From Scandinavium vulneris_A (GTDB taxonomy: Bacteria; Pseudomonadota; Gammaproteobacteria; Enterobacterales; Enterobacteriaceae), in NCBI GenBank assembly GCA_046518185.1, contig JBKGRZ010000004.1, positions 310,001 to 374,000 of the forward strand: a DNA stretch of 64,000 bases. The letters are read 5' to 3'. The notes under the pieces are model-generated. The model did not search any database and was not told the origin of the DNA. It saw only the letters and a list, made by a program, of their open reading frames with translations. This document shows, in pieces, positions 58,790 through 64,000 of the stretch. How positions within the stretch are numbered: the stretch's first letter is position 1; each line of letters opens with the position of its first letter. Both the position numbers and the translations under genes were made by a program.

Positions 58790-60243
58790 TGCCGCTCGAT
58801 ACAGAACGCAAAGAATACAGCGCGATGGTGCCATTATGGCGGCGTGCTCGCCGGGTGATTGAAGGCGAGGAGGCCGTTAAGGATGCTGGTAAAAGCCTGC
58901 TGCCGAAGCTTGGCGGGCAGGATGAAGTTGAATACGAAGCCTATAAGCATCGGGCCACCTTCTTCAATGCCACCGGACGCACCGCCTCGGCGCTTAAAGG
59001 CGTGATTATGGATACGCCGCCGATTTGTGACCTTCCTGCTGAACTGAAAAGCTACGAATCCAATATGGATGGCGAGGGCGCGGCCCTACAGGTTGTTGCT
59101 GAACGTTTTATTCGTGAGCTGGTGGACGAAGGGCGTGCAGGTATCGGCATTGATATCGTTGGTGGTCGCCCTGTGCTGAACATCTATAAAACCGAGGAAA
59201 TCATTAACTGGCGCGGTTCAAAAGTTAAAGGAGAAACGCGCGAACTGTGCCTTGCGACAACCCGATCCCCGATAGCCATCGAGGACAAAGAAGACCCGTT
59301 CAGTACGGTTATCGCTCAGGAATACATTGGGCGTTATCTCGACCGTGAAAGCGGTGCGTTGCATGTGCGCCGGCAGGTGGTTGGCGATAAAGAAAAGCGG
59401 GATGCGGAAGTGCTTTCTATGACCTATCCGGACGGCAAGCCACTGGATTTTGTGCCTCTGGTGATTTGCGGCCTGATGGGACCGGAGCTGGACGAGCCAG
59501 GCAAGCCAACGCTCAACGATCTTATAAACATCAATATCGCCCATTATCGCAACTCAGCAGACTATGAACATGGCCTGCACTACGTTGGTATGCCGACGGC
59601 AGTTGTCATTGGTGTGAGCTCAACACCTTTCCCTCAGGATGGGCCCGGCGACCAGAAACAAAATGCATACCGCATCGGCGCGGACACTGTCTGGGAAATC
59701 CCCCTGAATGGTGACGCGAAATACCTGGAATTTACCGGGCAGGGTCTTGAAAACTACGTTACCGCGATGCGTGAGAAGGAAGCGCAAATGGCGGTGCTGG
59801 GTTCCCGGATTCTGGCGCCAGAAAAGCGCCAGGCTGAAGCCGCAGAAACTGCCAGTATTCACCGCGCCAGCGAGCACGCAACCGTCGCGGATATCGCGCA
59901 TTCCGCAAGTGATGCTATGTCGCTGGCGCTATCTATGGCCTATCACTGGCTCACTGGGAAAACAAAAGAGATCGTTTTCAAATTTAATGACGATTACGCG
60001 CCGAAGGGTCTCACTGCGCAGGAAATTACTGCACTGACTAAAGCCTATCAGGCGGGCAGCATTAGCTTCGAAACGTTCTGGCAGTCCATGAAAGACGGCG
60101 GCGTAAAAATGGCAGGGGATACGCCTGAAGAAGAAATGGCTCTGATCCAGAGTGGGGCAAATAACGCTATGGGGGGATTAGGTGGCGGACAGTCAAAGCA
60201 GCCAGGAAATCCAGATACCGGAAATAGTGGCGGCGGCGATTGA
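58789..60243 (+). CDS. Portal protein (DUF4055 type)
   Basis: The 484-residue protein fits the DUF4055 portal family: ARRVIEGEEAVKDAGKSLLPKLGGQDEVEYEAYKHRATFFNATGRTASALKGVI at the start, and NIAHYRNSADYEHGLHYVGMPTAVV and LGSRILAPEKRQAEAAETASIHRASEHATVADIA later. It forms the ring through which DNA enters the head. Its ATG overlaps the terminase stop by one base, and the last 62 bases overlap the next gene. Confidence 0.85.
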   Translation: MPLDTERKEYSAMVPLWRRARRVIEGEEAVKDAGKSLLPKLGGQDEVEYEAYKHRATFFNATGRTASALKGVIMDTPPICDLPAELKSYESNMDGEGAALQVVAERFIRELVDEGRAGIGIDIVGGRPVLNIYKTEEIINWRGSKVKGETRELCLATTRSPIAIEDKEDPFSTVIAQEYIGRYLDRESGALHVRRQVVGDKEKRDAEVLSMTYPDGKPLDFVPLVICGLMGPELDEPGKPTLNDLININIAHYRNSADYEHGLHYVGMPTAVVIGVSSTPFPQDGPGDQKQNAYRIGADTVWEIPLNGDAKYLEFTGQGLENYVTAMREKEAQMAVLGSRILAPEKRQAEAAETASIHRASEHATVADIAHSASDAMSLALSMAYHWLTGKTKEIVFKFNDDYAPKGLTAQEITALTKAYQAGSISFETFWQSMKDGGVKMAGDTPEEEMALIQSGANNAMGGLGGGQSKQPGNPDTGNSGGGD

Positions 60244-61237
60244 TTCGCATGTCAGCCTTCAGGCGTATGCCAACTATCTTGCAAACCGGATTGATACGCT
60301 ACTCATCGAGGCGGATCAGCAGTTAAACGCACGCCTTCAAACGGCACTCATGTCGAACCCGATCGAGTCATTCTCTGTGCAGCGTCTGACGCAGCTGATT
60401 CAGAGTGTGGCCAACGTTGAGCAGTTTTATACCCCAGCATATAACGACCTGCTTTCTGGCCTGAATGACGAGGCCGATGTGGTGGTGTGGGCTGACGATT
60501 TGCTGCTTTCTGCCGCGGCGGATGAGTATGGTGCGGTGTTCAATACCATCACACCGCAGGCAGTCTACACAGCAGCAACAACAGCCCCGTTCGATGGTGC
60601 GCCGCTGGGTGAATGGTGGGATCGTCTCGAGCAGGCACAGCAAAATCGGATTAACGACACCGTGCGCAGCGGCTGGTTGTCGGGGGATTCTCCGCAGCAG
60701 ATAGCTTCATCGCTGATTGAGGAAGGCGTGCTGTCAGGGAATAACCCGAAAGTCGATACAGCTGCGAGGCGGCAGGCGAAAACGGTCGCGCGCACGGCGG
60801 TGAACATCCTCGCTAATACTTCCCATAAACAAATCATTGAGGCCAACTCTGACTGGCTGTCAGGGCAGGAATGGGTTGCAACGCTGGACATTCGGACCTG
60901 CCTGATTTGTGGCGCCAACGACCATATTATTTTTGCGGTTGGTACAGACGTACTCTGTCCGGCGCATTTTAACTGCCGCTGCGTGCTGGTGGCCGTCACT
61001 CCGAACATGTTGGCGCTGCGGCAAAAACTGGACCTCACCCGCGCATCGATGAACGGGCAGGTGTCGGCAAGCTGGAATTATGGCGACTGGCTGAGAACGC
61101 GAAGCCGGGAGCGGGTAGAGCAAATACTGGGGGCGCAACGAGCGGCCCTTTTTCTTTCCGGTAAATCGGATATCAAGAATTTTGTTGATAACGGCAGGGT
61201 GCTGACGCTCCAGGAGCTAAAAGCAGAACTGTCCTGA
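60182..61237 (+). CDS. Phage head morphogenesis protein (Mu F / SPP1 gp7-like)
   Basis: The 351-residue protein is helical in its N-terminal part, then carries the conserved ARTAVNILANTSHKQIIEAN region and the Cys-rich end TLDIRTCLICGANDHI ... CPAHFNCRCVLV of the minor head protein family. It starts at a GTG with GGGGGGA upstream inside the portal gene. It is a minor capsid component, perhaps ejected with DNA. Confidence 0.88.
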   Translation: MADSQSSQEIQIPEIVAAAIDSHVSLQAYANYLANRIDTLLIEADQQLNARLQTALMSNPIESFSVQRLTQLIQSVANVEQFYTPAYNDLLSGLNDEADVVVWADDLLLSAAADEYGAVFNTITPQAVYTAATTAPFDGAPLGEWWDRLEQAQQNRINDTVRSGWLSGDSPQQIASSLIEEGVLSGNNPKVDTAARRQAKTVARTAVNILANTSHKQIIEANSDWLSGQEWVATLDIRTCLICGANDHIIFAVGTDVLCPAHFNCRCVLVAVTPNMLALRQKLDLTRASMNGQVSASWNYGDWLRTRSRERVEQILGAQRAALFLSGKSDIKNFVDNGRVLTLQELKAELS

Positions 61238-61286
61238 CAGCGCATCAGGTGCGCATAACCACGCCCATGGCGAACAGGAGTATGAA

Positions 61287-61916
61287 ATGGCTTTTGATAA
61301 AAACGATCCGAAAGATATGGAAATTGTACAGGGGATGATTGACGAGGCCGTTAATGGCCTGAAGACCAAAAATGGCGAGCTGATTCGTAAATTAAAAAAA
61401 GCGGAAGACCCCGACAAATACAACGTTGAAATCGAGCGTCTGGAGGGCGAAGTTGACGCGCTGAAAGGCCAGTTAACCACTGCTCAAAAGGATCTGAAAA
61501 AGTCACAAACCGAATTCACCACGCTACAGGAAGAGCATAAGACACTGGTGCAGAAAGACACTGCTACCACGATCAGCGGCGAATTGAGTAAGGCTCTGGA
61601 CGCCGTGAAAGTCAAAGCCGACCTGAAAAAAGGTGTTGAGGCCATGCTGAGTGGCAACCTTGCGATTGTTGATGGCAAAGTCATGGCTGGCGATAAGGCG
61701 CTGGAAACCTACGTGCAGGAATGGGCAAAAGGTGACGACGCTAAACCTTGGCTCGCTGAACAAACCCCAGGCGGGGGCGGCGGTAAAGGCGCTGGCGCGG
61801 ATCGCTTCCACCAGTTCGGACAGGTAAAAGACAAAGACGGCAAAGACACCACGTTGTCGAAACTCGACACAAAATCTTTGACCGAGCATCTCAAAGCATC
61901 CATTAAGCAGGAGTAA
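61287..61916 (+). CDS. Capsid scaffolding protein
   Basis: The 209-residue protein is mostly a charged coiled coil (IERLEGEVDALKGQLTTAQKDLKKSQTEFTTLQEEHKTL), with a flexible Gly-rich stretch (TPGGGGGKGAGADRF) and a C-terminal helix. It lies immediately before the major capsid gene, the typical scaffold position. The assignment is by composition and context. Confidence 0.8.
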   Translation: MAFDKNDPKDMEIVQGMIDEAVNGLKTKNGELIRKLKKAEDPDKYNVEIERLEGEVDALKGQLTTAQKDLKKSQTEFTTLQEEHKTLVQKDTATTISGELSKALDAVKVKADLKKGVEAMLSGNLAIVDGKVMAGDKALETYVQEWAKGDDAKPWLAEQTPGGGGGKGAGADRFHQFGQVKDKDGKDTTLSKLDTKSLTEHLKASIKQE

Positions 61917-61922
61917 TAATTC

Positions 61923-63089
61923 ATGGCTTTAACTCAAACTGATATCCAGATTTTTAACCAGTTTGCTTATAACGGCATTACCGAGCTGTTGCGCGAGCAA
62001 GTAAACTTGTTCAATGCCGCGACGCAGGGAGCTATCACGCTGACCACTAACATGCGTGTTGGTGATAAAAGCGATGATGTTCAGTTTTCGCTGATTAACG
62101 GCTTGATCCGTGATCGTGATGTCTACGATAACGACGGTGACGCTGGGACCACAACTATCGGTAACCGCTCTGACACCCGAATCAAAGTGGCGGCTGGAAC
62201 ACCTAACTTCATTGTCCCAGACGCGCTGTTAACGTGGATCGGGCGTGACTCCGCTGAAGCAGGCGTTGCATACGCGCAGCAGATGACACCGCAGATTATG
62301 AAAGATTATCTGCATCGTGGTCTGAATGCGTTTATCGGTGCCGTGTTGAACCGCCCAGATATGATCATCACCACTGCGGATGATTCGGGGCAGGTCACGT
62401 TGCAGGAATTTGTTACCGGCTCAAGCAAGTTCGGTGACCAGTTTGGAGATCTACGCTGCATCGTGATGCACTCCACACCTTGGCATAATCTTGTTGGGAA
62501 AAACCTGAGTAACCAAGAGCGTCTGTTTAAATATGGTGACGTTCTAATCTACGTTGACCCAATGGGACGTCCAATGATTATCACGGATAACCCGGCGTTG
62601 TATGACAGTTCTACCGGCACCTACCGCACCGGTATGCTCTCAACAAATGCTATCTCGATTGAAGATTCCGGCGACTTCCGCCAGAACGTGCAGACTTCGA
62701 ACGGTAAAAACAACATTCAGGACACCATTCAATCCCAGTGGTCTATGTCGATCGGCGTGCGCGGCTATGGCTGGAAAGGCCCACTGAATCAGTCTACCCC
62801 GACCAAAGGCGCATTACTGGACAAATCGAACTGGGAGCTGACTGCAAGCCAGATCAACGACACTGCTGGCGTATTGCTTCAAGGGACAGGCACAGTGGCT
62901 CCGATAGAGGGCGTGCGCGTTCAGGTTTCTGAGCCAAATCCCGATAACGCGTTTGCACCTCAGACTGATACTGGACTGCTGCCAGAAGCAGACACTGGTA
63001 CCCAGGAGTTGCAACCGGTTGTCGAAGTCCAGCAGTCAACGACTGAAGCACAATCAGTCCAGGAAACGAAGCAGGACAAGAAAAAATAA
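61923..63089 (+). CDS. Major capsid protein
   Basis: The 388-residue protein begins MALTQTDIQIFNQFAYNGITELLREQVNLFNAATQGAITL. It contains capsid-like segments such as WIGRDSAEAGVAYAQQM, DLRCIVMHSTPWHNLVGKNL and DTIQSQWSMSIGVRGYGW. An unusual C-terminal tail of about 60 residues rich in Thr, Gln and Glu (EADTGTQELQPVVEVQQSTT) may decorate the capsid surface. It is six bases after the scaffold gene. Confidence 0.85.
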   Translation: MALTQTDIQIFNQFAYNGITELLREQVNLFNAATQGAITLTTNMRVGDKSDDVQFSLINGLIRDRDVYDNDGDAGTTTIGNRSDTRIKVAAGTPNFIVPDALLTWIGRDSAEAGVAYAQQMTPQIMKDYLHRGLNAFIGAVLNRPDMIITTADDSGQVTLQEFVTGSSKFGDQFGDLRCIVMHSTPWHNLVGKNLSNQERLFKYGDVLIYVDPMGRPMIITDNPALYDSSTGTYRTGMLSTNAISIEDSGDFRQNVQTSNGKNNIQDTIQSQWSMSIGVRGYGWKGPLNQSTPTKGALLDKSNWELTASQINDTAGVLLQGTGTVAPIEGVRVQVSEPNPDNAFAPQTDTGLLPEADTGTQELQPVVEVQQSTTEAQSVQETKQDKKK

Positions 63090-63099
63090 CGGAGGGGCT

Positions 63100-63597
63100 A
63101 TGCCGTTGATTGTGGAAGACGGTACCGGGATGAATGATGCGAACAGTTACGTGAGCATTGAAGAAGCAGACCAGTACCACACCGACAGAAATAACACAGC
63201 ATGGTTGTCACTGTCGGAACAGGAGAAAACTGGACGCCTGATAAACGCCGCCGCCTATATGGGCGGTTTTTCGTTTAAGGGCCTCCGGCTTCATCCTGAT
63301 CAGGGGCTGGCTTTTCCTCGTTATTACCCTCCAGAGAACAAACCGGACAGCGCCGTCGTGCCGCGCAATGTAAAAAGTTGCCAGTGCGAAATGGGCTTAC
63401 AGACCAGTTTACTTGCGCCCACGGACGGGCGCGTTATTTCTGAGGAGCGGATCGAGGGGGCTATTGATACCAAATACGACACCAGCAGGGCATATTCTCA
63501 GCCAATTTACCCGGCGATTAATCTTTATCTCGGGCAATTTCTCTTTACTGATCAGAGCGGTGGGGGTGTCGGCTTCGGACGGGTGGTGCGTACCTGA
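63100..63597 (+). CDS. Head-tail adaptor protein (DnaT-like family)
   Basis: The 165-residue protein (MPLIVEDGTGMNDANSYVSI) carries TGRLINAAAYMGG, GLAFPRY and the C-terminal GGGVGFGRVVR. This fits the phage DnaT-like/adaptor family found after the capsid gene. GGAGGGG precedes the ATG at 63100; the longer frame into the capsid gene is rejected. It probably joins portal and tail. Confidence 0.82.
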   Translation: MPLIVEDGTGMNDANSYVSIEEADQYHTDRNNTAWLSLSEQEKTGRLINAAAYMGGFSFKGLRLHPDQGLAFPRYYPPENKPDSAVVPRNVKSCQCEMGLQTSLLAPTDGRVISEERIEGAIDTKYDTSRAYSQPIYPAINLYLGQFLFTDQSGGGVGFGRVVRT

Positions 63598-63953
63598 TGG
63601 ATTATACAACAACTGCGCAGCGAGCGTCAGATATGCTCGACCGGTATGGCGGGCCGGCAACGTTATTCCTGGTTGAAGATGGTGAGTACAACCCGACCAC
63701 CGGAACGGTCAGCCAGATAATTACGGATATTGAATGTACTGCAGTGAGAACGGCGTACAGCATCAAGGAAATTGATGGAAAAAAAATACTGCAGGGGGAT
63801 TTCAAACTGATCGCCAGTGGCAGTGCGTTAGGAGAGGGTGAATGTGATATTGCCGCTCAGTTTGGTGGCAGTAAATTCCGGGTGATCAATGTGAAACCTG
63901 TTTCACCTGATGGCCTCACAACGATGCTTTATTTTTTGCAGTGCAGGAAATAG
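63597..63953 (+). CDS. Head closure / head-tail joining protein
   Basis: The 118-residue beta-rich protein (MDYTTTAQRASDMLDRYGGP) has a pattern of short strands (TLFLVEDGEYNPTTGTVSQI). It lies after the adaptor, with a one-base overlap. Position and fold pattern suggest a head-closure protein; the exact family was not verified. Confidence 0.7.
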   Translation: MDYTTTAQRASDMLDRYGGPATLFLVEDGEYNPTTGTVSQIITDIECTAVRTAYSIKEIDGKKILQGDFKLIASGSALGEGECDIAAQFGGSKFRVINVKPVSPDGLTTMLYFLQCRK

Positions 63954-63955
63954 CG

Positions 63956-64000
63956 ATGAGCGGCGTTGTAAAGAATAACGGAAAAGGCCTCGGCGATCAG
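63956..64000 (+). CDS. Phage structural gene, N-terminal fragment (runs off the right edge)
   Basis: Only MSGVVKNNGKGLGDQ is in the window. By order it should be a head-tail or minor tail protein (HK97 gp10-like), but too little is visible to be sure. Confidence 0.5.
   Translation, partial: MSGVVKNNGKGLGDQ

Overview
This window is a piece of an Enterobacteriaceae chromosome. The order argS<, yecM, cutC, <cmoBA, <yecN, <yecE, <yecD, aspS, nudB, yebC, ruvC, <yebB, ruvAB, <znuBC, znuA, mepM, lpxM, <pykA, <hexR, zwf, edd, eda, <purT, yebE, ptrB, <exoX, <yobB, <holE, yobA, yebZ, yebY matches the E. coli K-12 block around 41-42 min, and the proteins are close to their E. coli counterparts without being identical. 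An ERIC-like palindrome and an extra nucleoside-salvage cassette suggest an Enterobacter, Lelliottia, Leclercia or Citrobacter type genome. The genus cannot be fixed from the sequence alone.

Bases 1-35.4 kb are host core DNA. They carry tRNA wobble modification (cmoAB), aspartyl-tRNA synthetase, Holliday-junction processing (ruvC, ruvAB with an SOS box), high-affinity zinc uptake (znuA and znuCB divergent around a Zur box), envelope functions (mepM, lpxM), the zwf-edd-eda Entner-Doudoroff/pentose-phosphate cluster with its regulator hexR, purT under a PurR box, and the copper-related yobA-yebZ-yebY group. Between lpxM and pykA, which are adjacent in E. coli, sits an accessory three-gene operon: an HTH-sugar kinase fusion, a nucleoside hydrolase and a NupC-type transporter.

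From about 35.4 kb to the right edge lies a lambdoid siphovirus-type prophage. It is integrated at the 3' end of the small-RNA gene sdsR (ryeB), on the side from which the antisense RNA SraC would start. Integrase and excisionase lie next to the junction. A long leftward early operon follows, with small accessory genes, a Gp157-like protein and a 758-codon recombination ORF that has an apparent internal start for a Rad52-like annealase. Next come an immunity region (a short XRE repressor, a Cro-like protein, and 14-bp operators at a 25-bp period), a YdaT/CII-like gene, an O-like replication gene with internal iterons, and a DnaC-like loader. After these come HNH and Hok/Sok elements, an SOS box upstream of a small ORF, DUF1367, a Dam-type methylase, DUF1364 and an antiterminator Q. 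A tRNA cluster, AT-rich cargo genes, a holin, a lipoprotein, and a ParB-like plus TET-associated-type glycosyltransferase pair precede the packaging and head genes (small and large terminase, portal, Mu F-like, scaffold, major capsid, adaptors). The tail genes and the right attachment site lie beyond the window.

The points most worth following are the ParB/glycosyltransferase pair just before terminase, the nested annealase start, iterons that recur in all three reading frames of the replication gene, and a non-cleavable-looking repressor together with an SOS-box gene that could encode its antirepressor.
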